DNA from: Oxalobacteraceae bacterium AB_14
GTDB lineage: Bacteria > Pseudomonadota > Gammaproteobacteria > Burkholderiales > Burkholderiaceae_D
Assembly (NCBI GenBank): GCA_000381565.1
Contig: KB906726.1
Coordinates: 1-64,000 of the forward strand
Direction: 5' to 3'
Length of the DNA: 64,000 nt
A model generated the notes under the pieces. The model was given only the letters and a program-made list of their open reading frames with translations. It was not told the DNA's origin and searched no databases. This document shows, piece by piece, positions 27,687 through 37,162 of this stretch (position 1 is its first letter; every line of letters begins with the position of its first letter). The translations under genes and the position numbers were made by a program.

Positions 27687-27712
27687 GTCATTCCCGCGCA
27701 GGCGGGAATGAC
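27687..27712. repeat. REP-like palindrome (copy 3)
   Basis: GTCATTCCCGCGCAGGCGGG continuing to AATGAC forms an almost perfect 26-base palindrome four bases after dnaA. It matches the copy at 8747-8772 and may serve as a terminator or stabilise the dnaA transcript. Confidence 0.75.
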
Positions 27713-27824
27713 ACAGTGGCGGACCGGATGGTTTGGCTTTATGATCTAGGCAAAAAAGCACGTCTGCTCACAAGGCAACATTGTTATAAAAATATCGTTT
27801 AATCTTTACTATTGAGGATAATCT

Positions 27825-28931
27825 ATGCAATTGGTCAAAACCACCCGAGATACCCTTCTCCGGCCACTGCAGATCGTGAGCGGTATTGTCGAGCGTCGGC
27901 ACACTATGCCGATTCTGGCCAATATCCTCATCCGCAAAGAGGGCGAGAGCGTATCCTTCCTGTCGACCGACACCGAAGTCCAGATCACCACCAACGCCGA
28001 GATCGGTTCCGGCAGCGAAGTGGCCGGCACCACCGTGGCCGCGCGCAAGCTGCTCGACATCCTGCGCGCGCTGCCTGAATCGGGCGACGTGACGATGACC
28101 CTGCTGAACAAGCGCCTGACGGTACAGACCGGCAAATCGCGCTTCGCGCTGCAGACCCTGGCCGCCGAAGAATTCCCGACCGTGCAGCAGGCCGACAGCT
28201 ACAGCGCCTCCGTCACGCTGCCGCAGAAAACCCTGAAGCACCTGTTCAACATGGTGCACTTCTCGATGGCCCAGCAGGACATCCGCTACTACCTGAACGG
28301 CCTGCTGCTGGTCCTGGACGGCAAGAACGTGATCGCCGTGGCCACCGACGGCCACCGCCTGGCGTTCTGCCAGGTCGAGACCGAGCAATCGTTCGAGCGC
28401 CAGGAAGTGATCATCCCGCGCAAGACCATCATCGAACTGCAGCGCCTGCTGGAAGAGAACGACGAAACCGTGCAGCTGGACATCGCCGCCAACCAGGTCA
28501 AGCTGACCTTCGCCGACATCGAGCTGATCTCCAAGCTGGTCGAGGGCAAGTTCCCCGACTACACGCGGGTGATCCCGAAGGGCTACAAGAACGAATTCAC
28601 GATCGGCCGCGATGAGCTGCTGCGTTCGCTGCAACGCGCCGCCATCATGACCAGCGACAAGTTCAAGGGCGTGCGCTGCATCATCACGCCGGGCAGCATG
28701 AAGATCAGCTCGACCAACGCGGACCAGGAAGAGGCCGTGGAGGAAATGGAAATCGACTACGGCGGCGACAGCGTCGACATCGGCTTCAACGTCACCTATC
28801 TGCTGGACGTGTTGAACAACCTGAAGTGCGACCAGGTCAACGTCGCGCTGGGCGATTCGAACTCGTCCGCGCTGATCTCGATCCCGGACAATGCCGACTT
28901 CAAGTACGTCGTCATGCCGATGCGTATCTAA
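27825..28931 (+). CDS. dnaN: DNA polymerase III beta clamp
   Basis: The 368-residue sliding clamp tethers DNA polymerase to its template. It begins MQLVKTTRDTLLRPLQIVSG, contains the three-domain repeat, and ends with the clamp signature YVVMPMRI. The length is canonical. It follows dnaA after a 142-base gap that contains the REP-like hairpin and an AT-rich stretch (TTATAAAAATATCG) that probably supplies a separate promoter. Confidence 0.97.
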   Translation: MQLVKTTRDTLLRPLQIVSGIVERRHTMPILANILIRKEGESVSFLSTDTEVQITTNAEIGSGSEVAGTTVAARKLLDILRALPESGDVTMTLLNKRLTVQTGKSRFALQTLAAEEFPTVQQADSYSASVTLPQKTLKHLFNMVHFSMAQQDIRYYLNGLLLVLDGKNVIAVATDGHRLAFCQVETEQSFERQEVIIPRKTIIELQRLLEENDETVQLDIAANQVKLTFADIELISKLVEGKFPDYTRVIPKGYKNEFTIGRDELLRSLQRAAIMTSDKFKGVRCIITPGSMKISSTNADQEEAVEEMEIDYGGDSVDIGFNVTYLLDVLNNLKCDQVNVALGDSNSSALISIPDNADFKYVVMPMRI

Positions 28932-28982
28932 CGCATCGCAGCTTAACCTTGCTACAGCCGTAAGAACGTAAGTAATCGATAA

Positions 28983-31502
<2,520 letters not shown>

Positions 31503-31754
31503 TAACAAGTGTAGCAAGACCCGTAACCTGAGATTTTGAGACACATCCCTTGAGACATCTATCTAGGGGTGCGTTTCGATAGCACAGGCGTAGGGCGCCA
31601 GAATAATTTGTCGGGTGACATCGTAGGGCACCCAAGTATTCGCAAATAGCGCCACAGTTCTGCAACTAAAAGACGCTAGTTGATGCGGCTGACCTATTGT
31701 TTTAATCTAAATTGGTAGGTGAAGAACGCGCACGTTCGTGATAACTGACGACAT
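31503..31754. other. boundary between core genome and accessory islets
   Basis: This 250-base stretch after gyrB has no convincing gene and no intrinsic terminator. It ends exactly where a tRNA-Phe fragment begins. Base composition falls from the gyrB region onward. Confidence 0.5.
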
Positions 31755-31805
31755 AAGGATTGAAAATCCTTTTGTCGGTGGTTCGATTCCGCCCCGGGGC
31801 CACCA
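31755..31805 (+). repeat. 3' fragment of tRNA-Phe (attachment-site remnant)
   Basis: The 51 bases AAGGATTGAAAATCC...GGTTCGATTCCGCC...CCACCA are the 3' two-thirds of a tRNA-Phe: anticodon arm with GAA, variable loop, T arm with GGTTCGATTCC and an encoded CCA. The acceptor 5' strand and D arm are absent (the preceding bases do not resemble them), so this is not a working tRNA. Such 3' fragments are left when an element integrates at a tRNA gene. Confidence 0.8.
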
Positions 31806-31821
31806 AGAATGCTTCAGAGAG

Positions 31822-31850
31822 AACGCCAACCCATGCAGGTTGGCGTTTTT
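31822..31850 (+). terminator. tRNA-associated terminator, Phe copy 1
   Basis: AACGCCAACC-CATGCA-GGTTGGCGTT followed by T residues is an intrinsic terminator 16 bases after the tRNA-Phe fragment. It was evidently carried along with the fragment, because a diverged partner follows the second tRNA-Phe remnant at 33094. Confidence 0.8.
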
Positions 31851-31966
31851 GTTTCAACGACGCATAGTCCTTGCGTCGGTCCATTTCCGGTGCGCGCGAC
31901 TCCATCGTCTACGCTGGAGCTCCCGAACTTCAGTTGAAGCATCACCTCAACAGACTCCCGTTTCTT

Positions 31967-32254
31967 TCATTTTTTCTTTCTGGACTTCGCCACAGAGTTG
32001 GCAATATCATCAAAGACTGCAGTCGGGATTTTGTTCGTTACAATGCAACCATTCTTTCCTGCCTCTTTAACAGCCACAACAACCGAATTCCTTTGCGACT
32101 CTTCCAGCGATCTACCCTTTTCTGGATTAGCTTCTTTAACATGGCCCAATGCTCTCGTTGAAGCCAATTCCGGATTCGGAGCAGACACCATCATTTCCGA
32201 TATGTGCGGATGGTCCAGTGTTTTTACATATACCCGGTATAGTTTCTCTGCCAT
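31967..32254 (-). CDS. hypothetical protein, islet 1
   Basis: I do not recognise this 95-residue protein. It starts MAEKLYRVYVKTLDHPHISE, is rich in charged residues, has no membrane helix and ends with the lysine-rich SVAKSRKKK. GGGGGACGGAG stands directly before the ATG at 32254, and the start at 32287 is less likely. Base composition is lower in GC than the host core. It lies inside the islet bounded by the two tRNA-Phe fragments, with no neighbours that suggest a function. Confidence 0.55.
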   Translation of the reverse strand: MAEKLYRVYVKTLDHPHISEMMVSAPNPELASTRALGHVKEANPEKGRSLEESQRNSVVVAVKEAGKNGCIVTNKIPTAVFDDIANSVAKSRKKK

Positions 32255-32668
32255 CTCCGTCCCCCAATTTCGATTAAGAAAAATCACGTGCCCACCTGTC
32301 GATCATCGCTACACTTGCAACCAACAGTAGCAGATTACATCAAGGCAAAACTACCGAATTGTCACCTTAGCCCTTGAATGAAAACTACGCCTGGAGGTTG
32401 CTGCCTTGACCGCTGCCCTTTCGTACATGACGTACAAATCACGAACAGGCAGCAGCTCACTAACCAAACAACTCTCAACATTGCCCTCCAGTGGCAGTCA
32501 AATGAGCTGGTAAGCGTTGGTCGCAAATAATTTTGCTCTTTTGAAACTCCGTGCTGTACACTCATCGCGTCAGCTTTCCTGGCTGTTGATGTGCCTCTTC
32601 TAGGCGTTCCGGACACTCGTGTTCAAACGAGAACGACCTTAGAAAACCATTAACTTAAAGGAAATAAA
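32255..32668. other. gene-poor stretch inside islet 1
   Basis: I see no convincing gene in these 414 bases. A short minus-strand frame at 32362-32616 has a cysteine-rich hydrophobic segment but no ribosome binding site and odd composition. The region between the two divergent small genes probably carries both promoters. Confidence 0.4.
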
Positions 32669-32893
32669 ATGGCAGAAAATAGCAATACTCAAGACGTGAA
32701 CGAACTGGGCTACTCAGATGGCTTAGAATTGTCAAAGCGCCTGATTTACACCACCGCAATCGAACAGTTAGGCGTCATTTTTGGACAGCACGGCGCAACC
32801 CTGATTGAAGACCAGCTTTTTAAACTTCTGATTGAAGCGCGCGCCCGCTCCATTGAAGCTGCAGAGAAATTCGGGTTTGACGCTATGAAGTAA
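32669..32893 (+). CDS. hypothetical small protein, islet 1
   Basis: This 74-residue, mostly helical, acidic protein (ELGYSDGLELSKRLIYTTAI, then IEARARSIEAAEKFGFDAMK) is not recognised. A strong ribosome binding site (AAAGGAAA) precedes its ATG, supporting expression. It shares the islet with a divergent hypothetical gene. No membrane segment or metal site is visible. Confidence 0.55.
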   Translation: MAENSNTQDVNELGYSDGLELSKRLIYTTAIEQLGVIFGQHGATLIEDQLFKLLIEARARSIEAAEKFGFDAMK

Positions 32894-33043
32894 GTGTAAG
32901 CGCAGGGACAATTGAGCAGTGTGAATCCGGAAGGCGTACCGGTGGAGCGCTGCTTCTTCTCTCCCCATGAACTATACAGTTGTGGCGATTTTTCATAACC
33001 TGCCGTCATATAGTCAGTGTGCGGTTTCGCCAAAAGCTAGAGG

Positions 33044-33078
33044 CTTGTGTCAGTGGTTCGATTTCTCCCCGGGCACCA
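33044..33078 (+). repeat. 3' fragment of tRNA-Phe, second copy
   Basis: CTTGTGTCAGTGGTTCGATT continuing to CCCCGGGCACCA is the T arm and acceptor 3' end of a tRNA-Phe-like gene, shorter and more diverged than the copy at 31755-31805. Both are followed by AGAAT and a related terminator. It marks the border between islets 1 and 2. Confidence 0.7.
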
Positions 33079-33093
33079 AGAATATACGTCACG

Positions 33094-33123
33094 AAACGCC
33101 GATCCATGTAGATCGGCGTTTTA
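33094..33123 (+). terminator. tRNA-associated terminator, Phe copy 2
   Basis: AAACGCCGATC-CATGTA-GATCGGCGTTTT is homologous to the hairpin at 31822-31850. The stem bases differ on both arms in matched pairs, so the hairpin is conserved while its sequence has changed. Confidence 0.75.
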
Positions 33124-33301
33124 GTTTCCGGGATGCGAAATGCTCGTGACCGGTATATTACCGACACCTTTCGCCAGTCGGGCAACCGTCCGAATCGTCC
33201 AATCGTCCAGTACGCTCAACTGCTCGATCCGTAGCACTAGCCTCAAATGAGCAATCGTCCAAACGTCCATATGCGGATAATCACAGCGACCGGGTGGACG
33301 C

Positions 33302-33450
33302 CTAGTTGGTTTCGAGTGTTCCGGTCCATTTCTGGTCTTGTTGGAAGGCCGGTGCTAGGGCGTAGGTGTCTGCACACTCTGCACAGGCTTCCACGAACGC
33401 CCGTACCTGCACTTGATCGAAAACCCCACAATGTCCATTTTTTCCATTAC
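33302..33450 (-). pseudogene. possible decayed divergent gene
   Basis: Reading leftward from ATG in the inverted repeat gives MEKMDIVGF, and one frame over the sequence continues VQVRAFVEACAECADTYALA and ends WTGTLETN before a stop. The two pieces would join with a one-base frameshift. This may be a broken gene divergent from the islet-2 operon, or chance. Confidence 0.3.
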
Positions 33451-33475
33451 AATTGAGTTGGAAAAAATGGACATT
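33430..33475. promoter_or_regulatory. perfect 17-bp inverted repeat operator
   Basis: AATGTCCATTTTTTCCA (33430-33446) and its exact complement TGGAAAAAATGGACATT (33459-33475) flank a 12-base centre containing TACAAT. It lies 10 bases before the ATG at 33486 and is a strong candidate operator for the XRE protein encoded downstream (34131-35213). Confidence 0.8.
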
Positions 33476-33485
33476 GGGAGCTTCT

Positions 33486-34124
33486 ATGGATGCGATCGTT
33501 CGACAGGATTCTGGTGATGTGCAATCTCGCTTGGCGCAACTTGGCTTGAAGCGTGAGCATTTGATCGAGGTTGTGAAGGCTTGTGTCGCGGGCTTCACGA
33601 GCTGCACAGATAACGATCCTCCAGGAGCTCCAGGCTGGTTGTCTTGGCGATGGGGCGTGCGGCGAGCGCGGGAAGTGCTTCTGCCCTTGGGCTGGGAAAA
33701 GAGCGACTCCGGCATCTCCACTGTCGTTAACAGATCCCTCAAGCTGCGCTTAGCTATTTTGAATGCTGACGAGGGGGCGGGCTCCAGGGACGCTGTTCCG
33801 CAAAACCGTTCGCGGAAAGGACCGAATTCGGAGCGCCTAGCTCAGGTAAACAGGCAGATGATGCCGGGAGCGGAGGATTGGCCAATTCCAGCAGGCGAGC
33901 CGCAAGAAAGCATTGAGGATTTCTCTACTTGGCATCTTTGCGTGAACGTAGGAAAGGATCAGGTGACTGCTGAGCTCACCTTGTTGTCCGATTTTGAGGA
34001 TGGATATTTTACGCGGTTTATTGAAAAGATAATTATTGTGGGATCTGGTGAGTGGAATGCGATTGTGTTTAGCGAACCAGATGATGATTCACCTGAGCCT
34101 GAGGTTCGTGTTGTTAGGAAGTAA
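33486..34124 (+). CDS. hypothetical partner of XRE-ImmA/IrrE protein
   Basis: I do not recognise this 212-residue soluble protein. Its N-terminal part (LKREHLIEVVKACVAGFTSC and GAPGWLSWRWGVRRAREVLL) looks like a compact helical domain, the middle is basic, and the C-terminal third is acidic with beta-strand character (KIIIVGSGEWNAIVF). GGGAG five bases before the ATG fixes the start. It is followed six bases later by an XRE-ImmA/IrrE gene, an arrangement used by two-gene toxin-antitoxin or defence units (compare RosmerTA, by memory only). Control by the perfect inverted repeat just upstream is likely. Low GC suggests transfer. Confidence 0.7.
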   Translation: MDAIVRQDSGDVQSRLAQLGLKREHLIEVVKACVAGFTSCTDNDPPGAPGWLSWRWGVRRAREVLLPLGWEKSDSGISTVVNRSLKLRLAILNADEGAGSRDAVPQNRSRKGPNSERLAQVNRQMMPGAEDWPIPAGEPQESIEDFSTWHLCVNVGKDQVTAELTLLSDFEDGYFTRFIEKIIIVGSGEWNAIVFSEPDDDSPEPEVRVVRK

Positions 34125-34130
34125 GATTTA

Positions 34131-35213
34131 ATGTTTAACCCGTTGAGATTGAGCTTGGCGCGTCGTCGGAGAAAATTTACAAAGAAAGCCTTAGCTGAGG
34201 CCGCAGGATTTGATCAAAAAACTATTATTAGGTATGAAAGTGGTGAGGTTGATCCTCCAGCTGAGAGTGTCGCTTCTTTAGCGACGGTCCTGCAGTTTCC
34301 GCAGTTGTTTTTCTTTGGAATGGATGTGGACGAGCCAAGCGCGGAAGCGGCTAGTTTCCGTTCGCTAAGTACGATGCCTGCTAGGGACCGAGATGCGGCT
34401 CTGGCGGCAGGTGCTTTTGCGTTTATGTTTAATGATTGGGTTGATTCACGTTTCCATTTGCCCGAAGCGGATTTGCTTGATTGCAAAGAAGATACTGATC
34501 CTGAGGCGGCAGCAAGGACTCTCCGGGAGAAATGGGGAATGGGGGAGCGTCCTATTCGTAACATGGTTCATTTACTCGAATCTAAGGGGATTCGTGTTTT
34601 CTCATTGGCCGAGAATACAAAGACAGTCGATGCTTTTTCAATGTGGCGTAATGACGTCCCTTACGTATTTTTGAATACTACGAAAACGGCAGAGAGAAGT
34701 CGGTTTGACGCTGCTCATGAGCTTGGTCACTTGGTTCTGCACAAGCATGGTGGTCCGCAGGGCGGGCGGCTAGTCGAGGATCAGGCCAATCAATTTGCCT
34801 CAGCTTTTTTGATGCCAGAATCACAAGTGCGGGCGAAGATGCCACGAGTTGATAGCCTCGCGAATATTGTCGAGGGAAAACAGTATTGGCGAGTTTCAGT
34901 TGCTGCATTGAATTATAGACTTCATAAGCTGGGAGTAACCAGTGATTGGCAGTATAGGAATTTCTGCATTCAGATTGCAGAGAGGTATCGTCAATCTGAA
35001 CCTAACGGAATAGCCCGGGAGACTTCGACTGTTTGGGATAAGGTCTTAGGCGAACTGCGTGCGGAAGGGATTAGTAAGTCCAATATTGCGACTGATTTAG
35101 CTTTGCCTGTTTTCGAGGTCGAGAATCTCGTGTTTAGATTAACCAATATGCAAAGTATTGATGGCCTTGGAGCAAATACAACTAAGATGACGGGGCATTT
35201 GAAACTAGTATGA
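34131..35213 (+). CDS. XRE-family regulator with ImmA/IrrE peptidase domain
   Basis: This 360-residue protein fuses an N-terminal helix-turn-helix (residues 1-60; KKALAEAAGFDQKTIIRYES) with an M78-type metallopeptidase whose zinc site is HELGH at residues 196-200. Proteins of this type cleave partner repressors or act as antitoxins with a co-encoded toxin. Its operon partner lies six bases upstream, and the 17-bp inverted repeat at 33430-33475 is a plausible binding site. Codon use is AT-rich relative to the core. The C-terminal 80 residues are of unknown fold. Confidence 0.85.
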   Translation: MFNPLRLSLARRRRKFTKKALAEAAGFDQKTIIRYESGEVDPPAESVASLATVLQFPQLFFFGMDVDEPSAEAASFRSLSTMPARDRDAALAAGAFAFMFNDWVDSRFHLPEADLLDCKEDTDPEAAARTLREKWGMGERPIRNMVHLLESKGIRVFSLAENTKTVDAFSMWRNDVPYVFLNTTKTAERSRFDAAHELGHLVLHKHGGPQGGRLVEDQANQFASAFLMPESQVRAKMPRVDSLANIVEGKQYWRVSVAALNYRLHKLGVTSDWQYRNFCIQIAERYRQSEPNGIARETSTVWDKVLGELRAEGISKSNIATDLALPVFEVENLVFRLTNMQSIDGLGANTTKMTGHLKLV

Positions 35214-35562
35214 TGATCGCGCCGTGAACCGTGGCTATCACAATGGTAGTTATGAAAATTGCCACTCGGCCTTGAAAATGATGCTATAGTAAGAATGCTT
35301 CATGTAAAGACATGGAGGTGTGTTACAAGTTGTCAAATCCGCCCGGCAGCGAGATCGCCAGGACGATTGATAGCAGCGCGATGACAGGTCTCCGCAAGGT
35401 AGCCTCCAGTAGCATGTGAACATTGTACGTCATTCCTAACAAACGCGGCCAGGCCCCTAACAGGGTGAAATGGTAATAAGATTACTCGGTTTATCCGGAA
35501 GGGCGGTTCGTAGATTGCCGCCATCTTCGCTCTTCCGGTTTGCTAAGCGAGGACGCTAGCTG
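35214..35562 (+). ncRNA. candidate structured non-coding RNA upstream of reverse transcriptase
   Basis: These 349 bases lie between the ImmA gene and the reverse transcriptase and hold no credible sense-strand gene. An extended -10 (TGCTATAGT at 35281-35290) could start an RNA near 35297. Hairpins include CATGT-AAAG-ACATG, GTAAT-AAG-ATTAC, and a strong two-tier stem at 35495-35538. DRT2-type and related defence reverse transcriptases use such a leader RNA as template. The RNA ends and folding are inferred. Confidence 0.55.
35495..35538 (+). repeat. two-tier hairpin before reverse transcriptase
   Basis: CCGGAAG (35495-35501) pairs with CTTCCGG (35532-35538), and inside it GGCGG (35502-35506) pairs with CCGCC (35518-35522). 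The structure ends 24 bases before the GTG start of the reverse transcriptase. Confidence 0.7.
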
Positions 35563-36840
35563 GTGTATAAAAAGAAAGAACCTTGGTTTCGTAGGAGGGG
35601 GTACCTTCATTTTGATCGCCCAGTAGGTCAAACTTCGGCACATGCGATTGTCGCCGATCCCGCACGTGTCGCCGCGCGTAGCTTTTTCCCTTTTCTCGAT
35701 TTCGATATCACCAGTACTAAGGTGAAGTGGGACGATGATTTGCGAAAACTTGTGCGCAAGCGCAAGGATCGAAAAGTTGCTTATGCATCGCATATTGACT
35801 GTCATATTTTCTCCTATTATTGCCACGCGCTTTCTGCTCGGTATGAAGCGGAAATAGCTAAGCGCGGACTTTCTAAGAACGTCTTAGCATTTAGGGCACT
35901 AGGGAAGAGCAATATACACTTTGCCGCCGAAGGTTTTTCCGCAATTGCGCAACGAGGTAGCTGCTACGTCTTGGGGCTGGATATCAAGGGGTTTTTCGAT
36001 AATCTAAATCACAAGATACTGAAGACTGCTTGGGCTTCGGTTCTTGGAGAAGAACATCTGCCGAGCGACCACTATGCCGTCTTTAAGGCCATTACACGAT
36101 TTTCGATGGTGAATTTGGATAGCGTACTTGATTTATTGAGGATTTCTAAAAACAATCCCAAGAACAAGCGCCACCGGCTCTGTACTCCGCAGCAATTCAG
36201 GGATACGGTCCGAGCGTCTGGCCTGATTAGGCCGCATAAGCAGGCTTATGGAATTCCCCAGGGATCTTCCATCAGTGCGCTTTTGTCGAATATTTACATG
36301 CTTGAATTCGATTCCTGTATAAAAGTATACGTTGAACAGTGTGGAGGGCAATATTTCCGATATTGTGACGATATGCTATTTATTGTGCCGCTTGAAGAAA
36401 AGCCTAATTGTGAGGCGTTTGCTAAAACGGTTATTGCCCGTTTTGGGCTGGAAATTCAAGATGCTAAGACGGAGCGTCGCGAGTTCGTTTTGAAGGATGG
36501 CCGACTTGTTACTGAAAAGCCGCTCCAGTACCTTGGGTTCTTGTTTGATGGCGAGAAAACATACCTCCGCTCGGCATCTTTAGCTAGGTATTCTGACCGA
36601 GTAAAGCGAGGCGTGCGCGTTGCGAAGGCAACTATGGCGAAGCGGAATCGAGCGCGGGTCGCGCGTGGCGAGGACCCGCGCCCCCTCTTTACTAGTAACC
36701 TTATGCGCCGGTACACATACTTCGGGCGGCGAAATTTTATTAGTTATGGTTATCGAGCTGCGAAAATTATGAACTCGGATGGCATCCGCAAGCAGCTGCG
36801 CCCACTATGGGGAAAGTTCCGGCTTGTGCTAAAGAGCTGA
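35563..36840 (+). CDS. defence-type reverse transcriptase (DRT2-like)
   Basis: This 425-residue stand-alone RNA-dependent DNA polymerase has finger motif YVLGLDIKGFFDNLNH with the first catalytic aspartate, the GIPQGSSISALLSNIYMLEF motif, and the catalytic box YCDD at residues 267-270, followed by LQYLGFLFDG. It lacks maturase and endonuclease domains (not a group II intron protein) and no variable repeat is nearby (not a diversity-generating element). The YCDD box, the PWFRRRGYLHFD N-terminus and the 349-base leader fit the DRT2/UG2 class, though from memory. It starts at GTG with GAGG upstream. GC is low, implying transfer. Confidence 0.8.
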   Translation: MYKKKEPWFRRRGYLHFDRPVGQTSAHAIVADPARVAARSFFPFLDFDITSTKVKWDDDLRKLVRKRKDRKVAYASHIDCHIFSYYCHALSARYEAEIAKRGLSKNVLAFRALGKSNIHFAAEGFSAIAQRGSCYVLGLDIKGFFDNLNHKILKTAWASVLGEEHLPSDHYAVFKAITRFSMVNLDSVLDLLRISKNNPKNKRHRLCTPQQFRDTVRASGLIRPHKQAYGIPQGSSISALLSNIYMLEFDSCIKVYVEQCGGQYFRYCDDMLFIVPLEEKPNCEAFAKTVIARFGLEIQDAKTERREFVLKDGRLVTEKPLQYLGFLFDGEKTYLRSASLARYSDRVKRGVRVAKATMAKRNRARVARGEDPRPLFTSNLMRRYTYFGRRNFISYGYRAAKIMNSDGIRKQLRPLWGKFRLVLKS

Positions 36841-36930
36841 ATTCGACTAACGGTGCTTGGGACTAGTGCGGAAAGGAGCTGCTGGGGCGGCTGAGGCGTT
36901 TTCGCACGCGACCAGAGAGCGACCAGAAAC

Positions 36931-36962
36931 AAAAAAGTCCACGAACCGAAATTCGTGGGCTT
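36931..36962. terminator. degenerate tRNA-associated terminator, Lys copy A
   Basis: CCACGAA (36939-36945) pairs with TTCGTGG (36952-36958), preceded by an A-run. It matches the terminator at 42984-43019 with point changes (GTCC for GCCC), so it is a decayed copy of the same element. Confidence 0.6.
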
Positions 36963-36975
36963 CCTTAATAATTCT

Positions 36976-37022
36976 TGGTAGGCCATGCGGGATTCGAACC
37001 TGCAACGCATTAAAAGTTCTTG
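36976..37022 (-). repeat. 3' fragment of tRNA-Lys, decayed copy A
   Basis: On the minus strand the sequence contains GCAGGTTCGAATCCCGCATG and GCCTACCA, the T arm and CCA end of tRNA-Lys, plus a trace of the TTTT anticodon region. Relative to copy B (43029-43084) it has a four-base deletion and several substitutions. The two copies are direct repeats flanking the type I restriction operon. Confidence 0.7.
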
Positions 37023-37162
37023 GAGCGCGCGCTGGAGGTTTGTGCAGCAAACCTCGCAGAAAATCGCACCTTTCATGGCGGCATCATATTCTGCCGGAAC
37101 TATCTTCTTACCCTTTGCACGAAGGGTTTCTTTACCCCATGGTCGAAGTCCTAGTTACTTAA

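Larger units (their letters stand above)
36841..37162. other. junction between reverse-transcriptase and type I islets
   Basis: These 322 bases carry no gene. They hold a degenerate terminator hairpin, a tRNA-Lys remnant and about 140 bases of unassigned sequence leading to the hsdS stop. Confidence 0.6.

Noticed and set aside
31740-31805. A complete tRNA-Phe gene
   Set aside because: Only the anticodon arm, T arm and 3' end are present; the bases upstream do not form a D arm or pair with the acceptor 3' strand.
32362-32616. Small minus-strand frame with a cysteine-rich hydrophobic segment
   Set aside because: No ribosome binding site, odd composition, and no recognisable family.
33180-33270. 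Short CRISPR-like repeats (AATCGTCCA occurs more than once)
   Set aside because: Units are too short and unevenly spaced, with no spacers of constant length and no cas genes anywhere in the window.
35563-36840. Group II intron or diversity-generating retroelement
   Set aside because: No maturase or endonuclease domain follows the polymerase, no intron domain V/VI hairpin was seen, and no template/variable repeat pair is nearby.
35214-36840. Classical retron
   Set aside because: The active site is YCDD rather than the usual retron YADD, and I could not find a convincing pair of long a1/a2 inverted repeats flanking the leader.
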